A DNA stretch of 64,000 nt from Parabacteroides distasonis ATCC 8503 (GCF_000012845.1 NC_009615.1:81001-145000); one strand, 5' to 3'. Positions 52,223-62,897 are shown, numbered from the stretch's first letter. Notes: generated by a model not told the origin, from the letters alone. Numbers and translations: made by a program.

Positions 52223-54691
52223 ATGGTGGACGATGGTATAAATACAAGCAATAATAATAATAACAATCCGGAGGGGGAGGATCGTGAGATCAATCTTTAC
52301 GCCGTGTTTTTCAAGTATATGGTTTATTGGCCTTGGTTCGTGGCGAGCGTGCTGGCCTGTTGTATCGGCATGTACGTGTTCCTGCGTTACCAGACGCCGG
52401 TGTATAACGTCACGTCGTCGGTGCTGATCAAGGAGGACGAGAAGAAGGGGGCTAACGCCGCCAGCGGCCTTGCCGCCATACAGGACCTCGGCATGCTCTC
52501 GATGACGAGCAACTTCGACAACGAGGTCGAGATCCTGAGGTCCCGCACGTTGATCAAGAAGGTGGTGAGTGACATGGGCCTATATATCGACATGGAGGAG
52601 TCGAACGCCTTGGGCTTCAACCCCCCGTTATACAAGAACTCCCCCGTTAACGTGTTCATCACCCCCGAGGAGGCGGACCGTCTGGTGGCCCCCGTCGAGC
52701 TGCGCATGCGCTACACGAAGGAGGGTCAGCTAACGGTGAGAGCGGAGTACAAGATCGACAAGGAGGGTGACGAGGAGACGATGGAGCAGGGCTTCGACAG
52801 GCTCCCCGCCATATTGCCCACCCCCGTGGGGGTTTTCAGTTTCACGGGCATGGATTCCATACCCGAGTTGGAGGGCGGGGAGATCGAGCTGGTGGCCCAC
52901 GTCCATACGCCCACGTCCACTGCCGAGGCTTACGGCAAGGAGTTGAGCGTGACACCCTCGTCCAAGACGACGACGATCGCCAAGGTATCCTTGAGGAACA
53001 CGGTGAGGCGACGAGGCGTGGACTTCATCAATCGCTTGGTGTCGTTCTACAACCAGGACGCCAACGACGAGAAGAACGAGGTGGCGCAGAAGACGGCTGA
53101 GTTCATCGAGGAGCGCATCGGCATCATCAACGGCGAGCTGGGCACTACGGAGAGCGAGCTCGCTGCCTTCAAGCAACGCTCCGGCCTGACGAATTTGACG
53201 AGCGACGCCCAGATGGCTTTGCAGGAAAGCTCGAGGTATGAGCAACAACGTACGGAGAACGCCACGCAGATCAACTTGGTGCAGTATCTCCGCAATTATA
53301 TCGACGATCCTGCGAACATGGACGAGGTGATCCCTGCCAACGTGGGCCTGCGGGATCAAAACCTCACCTCTGTCATCGACCAGTACAACACGATGATCAT
53401 CGAGCGCAAGCGCCTGTTGCGCACCTCTTCGGACAGCAACCCGGCCATCATCAACATGAACGCCGGCATCGAGGCTATGCGCCGCAACGTGAGGACGACG
53501 GTGAACAGTGTCTTGAAGGGTCTCCAGATCGCCAAGGCGGACATCGACCGTCAGGCGAGCAAGTTCGAGAGCCGCATCAGCGACGCCCCGAGGCAGGAGA
53601 AGGAGTTCATGACGATCTCCCGCCAGCAGGAGATCAAGGCCACGTTGTACGTCATGCTGTTGCAGAAGCGTGAGGAGAACGCCATCACGCTGGCAGCCAC
53701 GGCAAACAACGGCCGCATCATCGAGGAGCCGCTCGCCGATGAGCGTCCTGTCGCCCCGAAGAGGATGGTTTTCATGCTTGCGGCGTTGATCTTGGGCCTG
53801 GCGATCCCGGTGGGCATTGTCTACCTTCATGACCTGTTGAAATACAAGATCGAGAACCGTGAGGACGTCGAGGCGATCACGGGCGTGGCTATCTTGGCGG
53901 AGCTCCCGTTGGTCAAGAAGACGGGTGAGGGCTCGATCGTGGTGCGTGAGAACAAGAACGACCTGATGGAGGAGATGTTCCGGGGGTTGCGCACGAACCT
54001 CTTGTTCATGCTAGGCAAGGACGAGCGTGTGATCCTTTTCAGCTCCACGCAACCGGGCGAGGGCAAGTCTTTCGTCGCTGGCAACTTGGCGGTGAGCTTG
54101 GCTTACTTGGGCAAGAGGGTGGTGGTGGTCGGCATGGACATCCGCAAGCCGGGCCTGAACAAGGTGTTCAATATCTCCCGTAAGATGGAGGGCATCACGA
54201 ACTACCTTAGCGACCCGGATCACGTGGAGTTGTTCGACATGGTCCAGCGATCCGATATCAGCCCTAACCTCGATATCCTCCCGGGCGGTCCTATCCCCCC
54301 GAACCCGACGGAGCTGGTCGCCCGTGACGTGCTGGAGAGGGCTATCGCCCGGTTGAAGGAACGGTACGACTATGTCATCTTGGATACGGCCCCTATCGGC
54401 ATGGTTACGGACACGGCGATCATCGGCCGTGTGGCCGACATGTGCGTGTACGTCTGCCGTGCGGACGTGACACCGAAGGCCGGTTTCAGCTACATCAACG
54501 TGTTGCGGCGTGAGCGAAAGTTCCCGAAGCTCGCGACGGTGATCAATGGCTTGGACATGACGAAGCGCAAGAACAGCTACGGTTATGGTTACGGCAAGAA
54601 ATACGGCTACGGCAAGAAATACGGCTACGGCAAGGGATACGGTTATGGCTACGGCTATGGCTATGGTTTCGAGGCATCCTCAAGAAAATAG
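52223..54691 (+). CDS. wzc: Capsule chain-length and tyrosine autokinase, Wzc-like
   Basis: An 822-residue inner-membrane protein. An N-terminal Wzz domain with a membrane helix (residues ~28-47) is followed by a long periplasmic coiled coil, a second helix (~515-535) and a cytoplasmic BY-kinase domain. The kinase has Walker A STQPGEGKSFVAGNL, Walker A' VVGMDIRKPG and Walker B YVILDTAPIG. The C-terminal tail is a YGYGKK-type repeat with over a dozen tyrosines, the autophosphorylation cluster. It sets chain length and controls export with Wza. The tail is encoded by 18-bp direct repeats. Confidence 0.94.
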   Translation: MVDDGINTSNNNNNNPEGEDREINLYAVFFKYMVYWPWFVASVLACCIGMYVFLRYQTPVYNVTSSVLIKEDEKKGANAASGLAAIQDLGMLSMTSNFDNEVEILRSRTLIKKVVSDMGLYIDMEESNALGFNPPLYKNSPVNVFITPEEADRLVAPVELRMRYTKEGQLTVRAEYKIDKEGDEETMEQGFDRLPAILPTPVGVFSFTGMDSIPELEGGEIELVAHVHTPTSTAEAYGKELSVTPSSKTTTIAKVSLRNTVRRRGVDFINRLVSFYNQDANDEKNEVAQKTAEFIEERIGIINGELGTTESELAAFKQRSGLTNLTSDAQMALQESSRYEQQRTENATQINLVQYLRNYIDDPANMDEVIPANVGLRDQNLTSVIDQYNTMIIERKRLLRTSSDSNPAIINMNAGIEAMRRNVRTTVNSVLKGLQIAKADIDRQASKFESRISDAPRQEKEFMTISRQQEIKATLYVMLLQKREENAITLAATANNGRIIEEPLADERPVAPKRMVFMLAALILGLAIPVGIVYLHDLLKYKIENREDVEAITGVAILAELPLVKKTGEGSIVVRENKNDLMEEMFRGLRTNLLFMLGKDERVILFSSTQPGEGKSFVAGNLAVSLAYLGKRVVVVGMDIRKPGLNKVFNISRKMEGITNYLSDPDHVELFDMVQRSDISPNLDILPGGPIPPNPTELVARDVLERAIARLKERYDYVILDTAPIGMVTDTAIIGRVADMCVYVCRADVTPKAGFSYINVLRRERKFPKLATVINGLDMTKRKNSYGYGYGKKYGYGKKYGYGKGYGYGYGYGYGFEASSRK
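54587..54669 (+). repeat. 18-bp direct repeats encoding the Wzc tyrosine tail
   Basis: Three near-identical 18-bp units (54587-54604, 54605-54622, 54623-54640), the last two reading GGCTACGGCAAGRRATAC, are followed by GGNTAY hexamers to 54669. The repeats can change number by slippage in steps of six residues. Confidence 0.85.
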
Positions 54692-54755
54692 TAGTACTGT
54701 ACCCTTTATAACTAATCATAAAAATAACAATTTTCGGACGTTTACTATATATATC

Positions 54756-55967
54756 ATGATGCTAAACCTAGGTAATTTTATAGCGGACAACGTAACTCAT
54801 CGTGCGGAAAGTATGTTTGCCGCCGATATTGAGAATAATAGAGAGACTCTTTCAAAAGAGATTGAAGGAAAAAGTCTTTTAGTGATAGGAGGAGCTGGGT
54901 CTATCGGTTCATCTTTTATAAAAGCGATGCTCCCTTTCAAGCCATCCAAATTGGTGGTGGTAGATTTGAATGAGAATGGACTGGCAGAACTTACCCGCGA
55001 TCTCCGCAGCACTGAAGGAATGTATGTCCCGGAAGAATATAGAGCTTATACGTTGAGTTTTGCCGATCCTATCTTTGAGCGTATTTTCCGTGAGGAGAAG
55101 GGATTTGACATTGTCGCAAATTTCTCGGCCCACAAGCATGTGCGCAGCGAGAAGGACAAATATAGCGTGCAAGCACTCATTGAGAACAATGATATAAAAG
55201 CAAAACGCTTTCTTGATCTTCTCTCCGTTTACCCTCCCAAGCATTTCTTTTGTGTCTCGACTGACAAGGCCGCAAACCCTGTGAACATCATGGGAGCGAG
55301 TAAACGGATTATGGAAGATATGATAATGGCCTATACCTCGAGGTTTAAGGTCACTACCGCCCGTTTTGCGAATGTCGCTTTTTCGAATGGCTCATTGCCC
55401 AATGGATGGATACACCGTGTCATGAAGAAACAGCCTCTTGCAGCTCCGAATGACGTGAAGCGTTATTTCGTCTCGCCAGAGGAATCCGGCCAGATTTGTA
55501 TGTTAGCCTGTGTCCTTGGCCGTAATGGTGAGATCTTTTTCCCGAAACTGGGGGAGGAGCAGATGCTAACTTTCTCTTCCATATGCGATAAGTATGTCGA
55601 GTCAATGGGATGTCAAAAGAAAGTCTTTTCTTCGGATGAAGAAGCAAAACACTTTGCTGCGGATATGCCATTCGACAATAAGGAATATCCTGTCGTTTAT
55701 TTTGGCTCGGATACGACCGGTGAAAAGGCATACGAGGAATTCTATGTCCCGGGCGAGAGATTGAACATGGATCGCTTTAGTAGCCTTGGAGTTATAGAGG
55801 AGGTACAAAAACGGCCGTTGAAGGAGATCGATGCGTTCTTCGTTGAATTGGAATCCATCTTCGCCAGTCCCTCTTTCACGAAAGAGGAGGTCGTGAAGGC
55901 TATCCAACGTTTCATCCCTCATTTCGAACATGAGGAGAAGGGGAAAAATCTGGATCAAAAAATGTAA
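54756..55967 (+). CDS. UDP-GlcNAc 4,6-dehydratase-like protein, LegB type
   Basis: A 403-residue short-chain dehydrogenase-type enzyme. The NAD(P)-binding GGAGSIGSSF lies near residue 51 and the active-site region STDKAANPVNIMGASKR near residue 170, with Met in place of the usual Tyr, as in FlaA1/CapD dehydratases. LegB homologues make the 4-keto-6-deoxy intermediate for legionaminic-type or other amino sugars. The start may be ATG 54756 or 54759; the frame also extends back through the wzc tail. Composition is less GC-rich than wzc. Confidence 0.85.
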   Translation: MMLNLGNFIADNVTHRAESMFAADIENNRETLSKEIEGKSLLVIGGAGSIGSSFIKAMLPFKPSKLVVVDLNENGLAELTRDLRSTEGMYVPEEYRAYTLSFADPIFERIFREEKGFDIVANFSAHKHVRSEKDKYSVQALIENNDIKAKRFLDLLSVYPPKHFFCVSTDKAANPVNIMGASKRIMEDMIMAYTSRFKVTTARFANVAFSNGSLPNGWIHRVMKKQPLAAPNDVKRYFVSPEESGQICMLACVLGRNGEIFFPKLGEEQMLTFSSICDKYVESMGCQKKVFSSDEEAKHFAADMPFDNKEYPVVYFGSDTTGEKAYEEFYVPGERLNMDRFSSLGVIEEVQKRPLKEIDAFFVELESIFASPSFTKEEVVKAIQRFIPHFEHEEKGKNLDQKM

Positions 55968-55978
55968 GGAATCAAGAT

Positions 55979-57127
55979 ATGTCTGATTATGCGAGAGTCG
56001 TGGACTTTATCCACGAGATGTATGGCAGCTTGGAGTTCGTTCCCTTGAGTGTGCCTAAGTTCATAGGTAATGAGAAGAAATACCTGAACGAATGTATTGA
56101 TACGACATTTGTCTCAAGCGTTGGCAAATTCGTAGACCGTTTCGAGGAGGAGATGGCCCGTTATACAGGGGCTAAGAAAGCGGTGGTCTGTGTCAGTGGA
56201 ACGAACGCTCTCCATATGTCTTTGCTTCTTGTCGGGGTTGAGCGGGATGACGAGGTGCTTACCCAAGCCTTGACCTTCGTCGCTACTTGTAATGCGCTTA
56301 GCTATATCGGCGCTCACCCTGTTTTTATTGACGTGGATCGGGAGACGATGGGACTTTCTCCCCAAGCGTTGCGAGTTTGGTTAGAGAAGAACGCAAAGTT
56401 AAAGAATGGTGTTTGTCATAACAAGCGTACGGGCAGACGGGTGAAAGCATGTGTTCCTATGCATACTTTCGGACATCCGGTTAAGCTGGATGAGTTGGTG
56501 GATGTTTGCCGGGAGTGGCATATAGAACTGGTGGAAGATGCGGCGGAAAGTATCGGAAGCCTTTATAAGGGACGACATACCGGTATCTTCGGTAAGGTTG
56601 GGGCCATTAGTTTCAACGGGAACAAGACCATTACGACCGGAGGCGGTGGGATGATGTTATTCCAAGACGAGGAAATGGGTAAGCTGGCCAAGCACATCAC
56701 GACTCAGGCAAAGGTTCCTCACCGCTGGGAGTTCTGTCATGATCATATAGGTTATAACTATCGTATGCCAAACATCAATGCGGCTCTTGGTTGTGCCCAG
56801 TTGGAGCATTTGGATGAGTTTGTGGCCAGCAAGCGGAAAGTGGCTCAGGAATATGCGGACTTCTTTAAGGATATACCGGATATTGATTTCTTCGAGGAGC
56901 CGGAGGATAGTTATTCCAATTATTGGTTGAATGTGGTCATCCTGAGAGATAAGAAGGCGCAACTTGAATTTTTGGAATATACCAACGACCATGGAATCAT
57001 GACACGTCCCATTTGGGAATTGATGAACCGCTTGCCGATGTTTGAGAAATGCGAGAATGATGGATTGGAGAACACCATCTGGTTTGCGGATCGGGTAGTG
57101 AATATACCAAGTAGTGTGAGATTGTAA
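55979..57127 (+). CDS. PLP-dependent sugar aminotransferase, LegC type
   Basis: A 382-residue DegT/DnrJ/EryC1-family enzyme that aminates a 4-keto sugar from glutamate. The PLP lysine is in SFNGNKTITTGGGGMM (~220). VEDAAESIGSLYKGRHTG is the conserved cofactor region, and NYRMPNINAALGCAQLE is the family's dimer segment. LegC enzymes pair with LegB, and the gene lies 11 bp after the LegB-like gene. The rest of a legionaminic pathway (LegH, I, G, F) is absent here. Confidence 0.9.
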   Translation: MSDYARVVDFIHEMYGSLEFVPLSVPKFIGNEKKYLNECIDTTFVSSVGKFVDRFEEEMARYTGAKKAVVCVSGTNALHMSLLLVGVERDDEVLTQALTFVATCNALSYIGAHPVFIDVDRETMGLSPQALRVWLEKNAKLKNGVCHNKRTGRRVKACVPMHTFGHPVKLDELVDVCREWHIELVEDAAESIGSLYKGRHTGIFGKVGAISFNGNKTITTGGGGMMLFQDEEMGKLAKHITTQAKVPHRWEFCHDHIGYNYRMPNINAALGCAQLEHLDEFVASKRKVAQEYADFFKDIPDIDFFEEPEDSYSNYWLNVVILRDKKAQLEFLEYTNDHGIMTRPIWELMNRLPMFEKCENDGLENTIWFADRVVNIPSSVRL

Positions 57128-57234
57128 AGATGCATAATCAAAAAGAAAACGTATTGGTCTTATAGACCAATTTGAGGATATTGTTTTTTAATATTCAAAA
57201 GAACAGTTTGAAGAATGAATGCTCTCCTTATTTG

Positions 57235-58803
57235 ATGTATATCCGTAAACGGGATCTGATTCTCTCTGCGTTGTTGGCTATGAGCTTGATGTGGATGATG
57301 CGTGTGTTCGTGAAATATTTTTATGTAAGTACTTTTCGTGTGGCTAAGGCGGAACGAGCCTTTATCTATGGCGTGAAGCAAGGTGGGGTGAGTTTGGCGA
57401 AGAGTATCCAGAATCAAGATCCGGCCCGGTTTGTACTGGCAGGGTTTATCTCGGATCTGACAGAGATAGGGAATCGGTATTTAATGGGAGTCAAGGTTTA
57501 TCCGAATAACGAGGATTTGATTGGTGTGATGAGAAGGCTGCAAGCCGATGTTTTGTTGGTATCTCCCTTAAAGGTTGAGGCGATCCGGAATAATCAGGAG
57601 ATGGTGGATAGGCTGATCAAGGCAAATATAAAGATCTATATGACTCCTGCCGCCCAAGAGTGGGACGGGAGGAGCGACTTGAGCCATACCCAGCTGAGGG
57701 AGGTGAATATAGAGGATTTATTGCCCCGTGATAAGATCGAGATAGACTTGGAGGCTGTGAGGAAGCAGCTTACCGGTAAGCGGATTCTGATAACAGGAGC
57801 CGCCGGGAGTATCGGTAGCGAGATCGTGCGGCAGGTAGCCCAGTTCGCCCCGGAACGTATGGTCTTGATAGATCAGGCGGAGACTCCCTTACACGATGTC
57901 CGCTTGATGATGGCTCGTGGGTGGCCGGATATAGAATCCTATACGGTTGTGAGCGATATTTGTGTGCGTGAACGCATGGAGGAGCTGTTCGAGGAGCATC
58001 GTCCGGATTACGTGTTTCATGCCGCGGCTTACAAGCATGTACCTATGATGGAGGATAATCCGGAGGAGAGTGTCCGCAACAACGTGGACGGTACCCGGGT
58101 GATCGCAGACTTGGCGGTGAAATATGGCACGAGGAAGTTCGTTATGGTATCGACCGACAAAGCGGTGAATCCCACGAACGTGATGGGCTGCTCGAAACGT
58201 ATTTGCGAGATCTACGTGCAGAGCTTGGATCAAGCCATCAAGGATGGGAAGGTGAGCGGTCGCACGCAATTCGTGACGACTCGTTTCGGCAATGTGCTGG
58301 GATCGAATGGTTCCGTGATCCCGTTATTCAAGGAGCAGATCAAGCGGGGCGGTCCGGTGACGGTGACGCACAAGGATATCATTCGTTTCTTCATGCTGAT
58401 ACCGGAGGCTTGTAAGCTGGTCCTAGAGGCCGGTACGATGGGTAATGGGGGAGAGATCTTCGTGTTCGATATGGGTAAACCTGTACGGATCGTGGATCTG
58501 GCTGAGCGGATGATTCGTCTGAGCGGGGTGAAGGGAATCGAGATCCGGTTCACGGGATTGCGAGACGGGGAGAAGTTGTATGAGGAGGTACTCAATGAGG
58601 AGGAGACCTCCAAGCCTACTTTTCATCCGAAGATCAAGATCGCCCAAGTCCGTGCGTATGACTATGCTGACGCCAATCTGCGGATTGATGCCTTGGTACA
58701 TGCTTGTGCCGTGGAGGGGGATATGCAGATCGTGAAGCGGATGAAGGAGATTGTTCCTGAGTTCAAGAGCCAGCATTCTAAATATGAGGTGTTGGATGAA
58801 TAG
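57235..58803 (+). pseudogene. CapD-type nucleotide-sugar dehydratase, N-terminally truncated
   Basis: The 522 residues from the first ATG match CapD-type membrane dehydratases, but the usual proteins have about 630-650 residues with four N-terminal helices. Here only about one or two helices remain (RDLILSALLAMSLMWMMRVFV) before the first Rossmann region. The main domain is intact: ITGAAGSIGSEIVRQVA, MVSTDKAVNPTNVMGCSKR and TRFGNVLGSNGSVIPLF. The frame opens at a TTG at 57172. It may still be made as a soluble or weakly anchored enzyme, so pseudogene is a cautious label. It is the last capsule-type gene before a terminator. Confidence 0.7.
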
Positions 58804-59125
58804 AGCGAAATAAAAAGTAAATTATGGATTTATCCGTGAGGGCCTATGCTATTAATGTTGATTTAAATATAGCGTCAAAAAAGAAGAGCCTCCCCAGAGG
58901 CATTTGCAAGAAAAGAGAAAGAACCATGTAGGTTTTGTGATGAAAAGATAGGATGATAGAGATTTTGTAGAATCGATATAAGGTCAAGGTTTTGTACCGG
59001 TCTTCTTTTCCCGTAAAGGGATTTAGAAGGCCGGTTCTGTTTTTATATATGTATTTGAAAATCCGTATGTAAGTACGGTGTCCGGCCATATGCGGCGCAG
59101 GGATAAACATTCCCCCTGCGTTCGC
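58804..59125. other. Region after the capsule genes
   Basis: A 322-bp spacer with a small hairpin GCCTC/GAGGC (58888-58901) and a stronger terminator (58995-59043). I see no gene in it. Confidence 0.55.
58995..59043 (+). terminator. Terminator of the capsule operon
   Basis: ACCGGTCTTC (58995-59004) pairs with GAAGGCCGGT (59025-59034) with one mismatch, around an inner CCC/GGG hairpin. TCTGTTTTTA follows. This probably ends the capsule transcript. Confidence 0.75.
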
Positions 59126-59608
59126 ATGATGAAAAAGATCTATGAGCGTTTGAGAGAGAGATTGGGGCATAAGCCCACGGTGAAGAATTTTGACGCATTC
59201 TTGGTAACGTTGGGGCCGGATGAGCGGGAGTCTTGGAAAATGGATGTGTGTAGTTTGGGATATGGGGATTATTATAGGAAGATGCCCGGGGCGTACCGTA
59301 AATTTATCCGGAAGTATATGGAGCATGACCGGGAGTGCGAACGGTGTTATATACGTAAGTATACGGTGCGTGGTGATTTGTTGTATTCCCCATTTCGTCC
59401 GGAACTCTTGTTGGAGCTAGTGAAGCTTGTGGAGTTTACGGATCGTGAGACTCCCCCTTCCTCCTTGGAAATAGCCTCTTGCCTGTTGATGGGGTTTGAT
59501 TATCTGGGCTCGGTGCGTGGCTTGGCTTCTCATTTGCGAGAGGCGGGGCATTCTGCGGAAGCAGTCTTGGTGCTCGCTGGAAAGAGGGAGGTGACGGATG
59601 AGTTTTAA
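59126..59608 (+). CDS. Hypothetical protein near the capsule locus
   Basis: A 160-residue soluble protein that I do not recognise. It is basic at the start (MMKKIYERLRERLGHK) and has three cysteines (C71, C86, C89 region) and a helical C-terminal part (LLELVKLVEFTDR, ASCLLMGFDYLGS). I start at the ATG at 59126; in-frame codons run back to 59078. It sits alone between the capsule terminator and the HU-like gene. It could be an uncharacterised regulator, but nothing in the sequence shows this. Confidence 0.6.
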   Translation: MMKKIYERLRERLGHKPTVKNFDAFLVTLGPDERESWKMDVCSLGYGDYYRKMPGAYRKFIRKYMEHDRECERCYIRKYTVRGDLLYSPFRPELLLELVKLVEFTDRETPPSSLEIASCLLMGFDYLGSVRGLASHLREAGHSAEAVLVLAGKREVTDEF

Positions 59609-59756
59609 AAGAGATATGGATTTGAATGTTAGTTAAGAATAGCAGGTTTTTATTGTCTTTGAAAAGAGGTATTTTTGGTTTTTTTTATTTTTAATTAGTT
59701 GAATATTACTTGTTTGATGGATAAAACTACGAACGTTCGTCTCTTCTGGGCCATCT

Positions 59757-59764
59757 TACCTTTG
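59757..59764 (+). promoter_or_regulatory. Promoter element of the HU-like gene, with palindrome
   Basis: TACCTTTG matches the -7 consensus and lies 45 nt before the HU-like ATG. A perfect 12-bp palindrome ACGAACGTTCGT lies just upstream (59729-59740), at or near the -33 region, a place where a repressor could act. Confidence 0.5.
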
Positions 59765-59808
59765 TGTCGTGCTCCATAAGGGGTATATAACCATAAAAAT
59801 TAAAAGAT

Positions 59809-60252
59809 ATGGCACAAGGTTTTAAGTTGGTGTTGCGTCCGTCGAAGCCGGGCGAGAAGGATTCAGAGAAAAAGTTTTATGCGGTGTCGAAAACGAATGG
59901 TACCTCTAGTATGAAAACGCTATGTAAGTTGATCTCGGCACGTAGTACGGTGTCGTCGGCAGATGTGAAGGCGGTATTGGATAACCTTAATTTCGTGTTG
60001 GATATGGAGCTTCAGGAGGGGCGTATCGTAAGGCTCGGCGATTTCGGGAGTTTTCGGATCTCGGTGAGCAGTGATGGTGTAACAGATAAAAAGGATTTCA
60101 ATTCGAGTATGCTGCGCCCGCCGCGTATCATTTTCACTCCGGGAGGTGAGTTGAAGGATACGAAGAAGACACTGGAGTACTCACGGATCTCCCAAGATGG
60201 TACCACTGCGGAGGCTGGTGGCTCTGATAGTGATAGCCCGAGTGAGATTTAA
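59809..60252 (+). CDS. HU/IHF-like DNA-binding protein
   Basis: A 147-residue protein of the HU-like family often found beside Bacteroides capsule loci. It has the histone-like core (SSADVKAVLDNLNFVLDMELQEGRIVRLGDFGSFRISVS, in parts, ~50-88), a short arm and a long Ser/Asp-rich C-terminal tail (GGSDSDSPSEI). It binds and bends DNA without strict sequence preference. The N-terminus is basic. Its stop lies within the start of the next small gene. Confidence 0.85.
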   Translation: MAQGFKLVLRPSKPGEKDSEKKFYAVSKTNGTSSMKTLCKLISARSTVSSADVKAVLDNLNFVLDMELQEGRIVRLGDFGSFRISVSSDGVTDKKDFNSSMLRPPRIIFTPGGELKDTKKTLEYSRISQDGTTAEAGGSDSDSPSEI

Positions 60253-60436
60253 CGTGCAACTGGTAATGGCCGTGCTACTTTGCGTGGCCGGCCTTACCTT
60301 AGTGTTCTGTGGTTTTTGGGTGGCTCCTTCCGGTGAGATAGATAACAGCGTACTGGTCGCATTTGGGGAGATCTGCACGTTTGCCGGCGCGCTGTTTGGG
60401 GTGGACTACTCTTATAAATTGAAAATTAAGGATTGA
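60242..60436 (+). CDS. Two-helix small membrane protein, holin-like
   Basis: A 64-residue protein starting at a GTG (60242) inside the HU-like gene end. It has two membrane helices (LVMAVLLCVAGLTLVFCGFW and VLVAFGEICTFAGALFG) joined by a short polar turn (VAPSGEIDNS), and a basic C-terminus. Small two-helix proteins next to peptidoglycan hydrolases often act as holins, but this is inference. Small proteins of this kind accompany HU-like and amidase/peptidase genes in many Bacteroides genomes. Starts at 60197 or 60254 are also possible. Confidence 0.65.
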   Translation: MRFNVQLVMAVLLCVAGLTLVFCGFWVAPSGEIDNSVLVAFGEICTFAGALFGVDYSYKLKIKD

Positions 60437-60450
60437 AAATTTGAGTTAAG

Positions 60451-60879
60451 ATGGAAAAGGATGAGAAGAGATTGACAGAGCATTTTCGTATGGACGAGTT
60501 TGTTTATAGTGCGATGGCGGTGGAACTTGGACTTAATAATGCGTTGCCTTCGGAGGTAATACCGGCGATACGGAATCTAATGGTGCGGTTGTTGGAACCT
60601 TTGCGTATATATCATCGACAGCCTATGTATATCATGAGTGGCTATCGAAGCGAAGAGTTAAACCGATTGGTGGGAGGTGCCCCTAGCTCGCAACATATGA
60701 AGGGGGAGGCGGTAGACATTTACACGGTGGACCGCAACCGACTATTGGAGGACTTGGTGGCAAGCCGCCTGAATTTTGATCAGGCGATCCTTTATCGTAC
60801 GAAGGGATTCATACATCTTTCATTAAAAAAACATGGGGTGAACAGAAAACAGATTTTATTTAAAGAGGAGGGGGTATGA
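60451..60879 (+). CDS. M15-type peptidase, putative cell wall hydrolase
   Basis: A 142-residue protein of the peptidase M15_3 (D-Ala-D-Ala carboxypeptidase-like) family. The zinc site includes SGYRSEELNRLVGGAPSSQHMKGEAVDIY (in parts, residues ~62-90), with His and Asp ligands, and the FIHLSL His. Such short, signal-less enzymes resemble phage endolysins. It would cut peptidoglycan cross-links. It follows the small membrane protein by 14 bp, suggesting a shared role. Confidence 0.85.
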   Translation: MEKDEKRLTEHFRMDEFVYSAMAVELGLNNALPSEVIPAIRNLMVRLLEPLRIYHRQPMYIMSGYRSEELNRLVGGAPSSQHMKGEAVDIYTVDRNRLLEDLVASRLNFDQAILYRTKGFIHLSLKKHGVNRKQILFKEEGV

Positions 60880-60982
60880 GTGGATTTTGGAAAAAAGGAT
60901 ACTATATATTGTGTTTTATCGTACGTACATTATATAACTTGTTAAGCCTTGAAAAAAAGCCTAAAAAATAATGCCCGATAAA

Positions 60983-61014
60983 TTTGGACCGTATGTTTTA
61001 TAGCATTACTTTTG
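60983..61014 (+). promoter_or_regulatory. rRNA promoter P1
   Basis: TTTG (60983-60986), a 20-nt spacer and TACTTTTG (61007-61014) match the Bacteroides consensus completely. Confidence 0.8.
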
Positions 61015-61166
61015 CACCCGCATTCGAGAGAGAACGGCGCTTCAGAAATGATGGAAACGTGGAGGTATCCTTGGGTAGGGGATGAGGTTGGCTGGGCCAA
61101 GCGATAATTTCCAACCGCCCGGAGATTGGCTTGAGAAAAAAAACTTGAAAATTTTTCACCGAAAAA

Positions 61167-61197
61167 TTTGGAGGTTAAGAAAAAGTCCTTACCTTTG
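61167..61197 (+). promoter_or_regulatory. rRNA promoter P2
   Basis: TTTG (61167-61170), a 19-nt spacer and TACCTTTG (61190-61197) match the consensus. The downstream leader then runs about 170 nt to 16S. Confidence 0.8.
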
Positions 61198-61368
61198 CAG
61201 CCGCAATCGAGAAACGATAGCGAGAGGGTTCTTTGAGAGATTTACATAATTCAACAAGTAGTACAAGTATTAGGAAAAGAAATTTTCCGGATCGATACCG
61301 TCAAAAGAAGTATGACTTTGGACTACGATAAACGGATTCCGGAGCGAGGATATTAAGAAACAATTTAA

Positions 61369-62897
<1,529 letters not shown>

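Larger units (their letters stand above)
60880..61368 (+). other. Promoter and leader region of the rRNA operon
   Basis: A 489-bp stretch upstream of 16S with two similar promoters (60983-61014 and 61167-61197). The sequences just after both are related (TTTGCAnCCGCA, TCGAGA), so one promoter unit looks duplicated. No gene is seen. Confidence 0.7.

Noticed and set aside
59729..59740. ACGAACGTTCGT as a site for a Bacteroides serine invertase
   Set aside because: Only one copy was found in the region, so it cannot form an invertible pair. It is better read as a possible operator.
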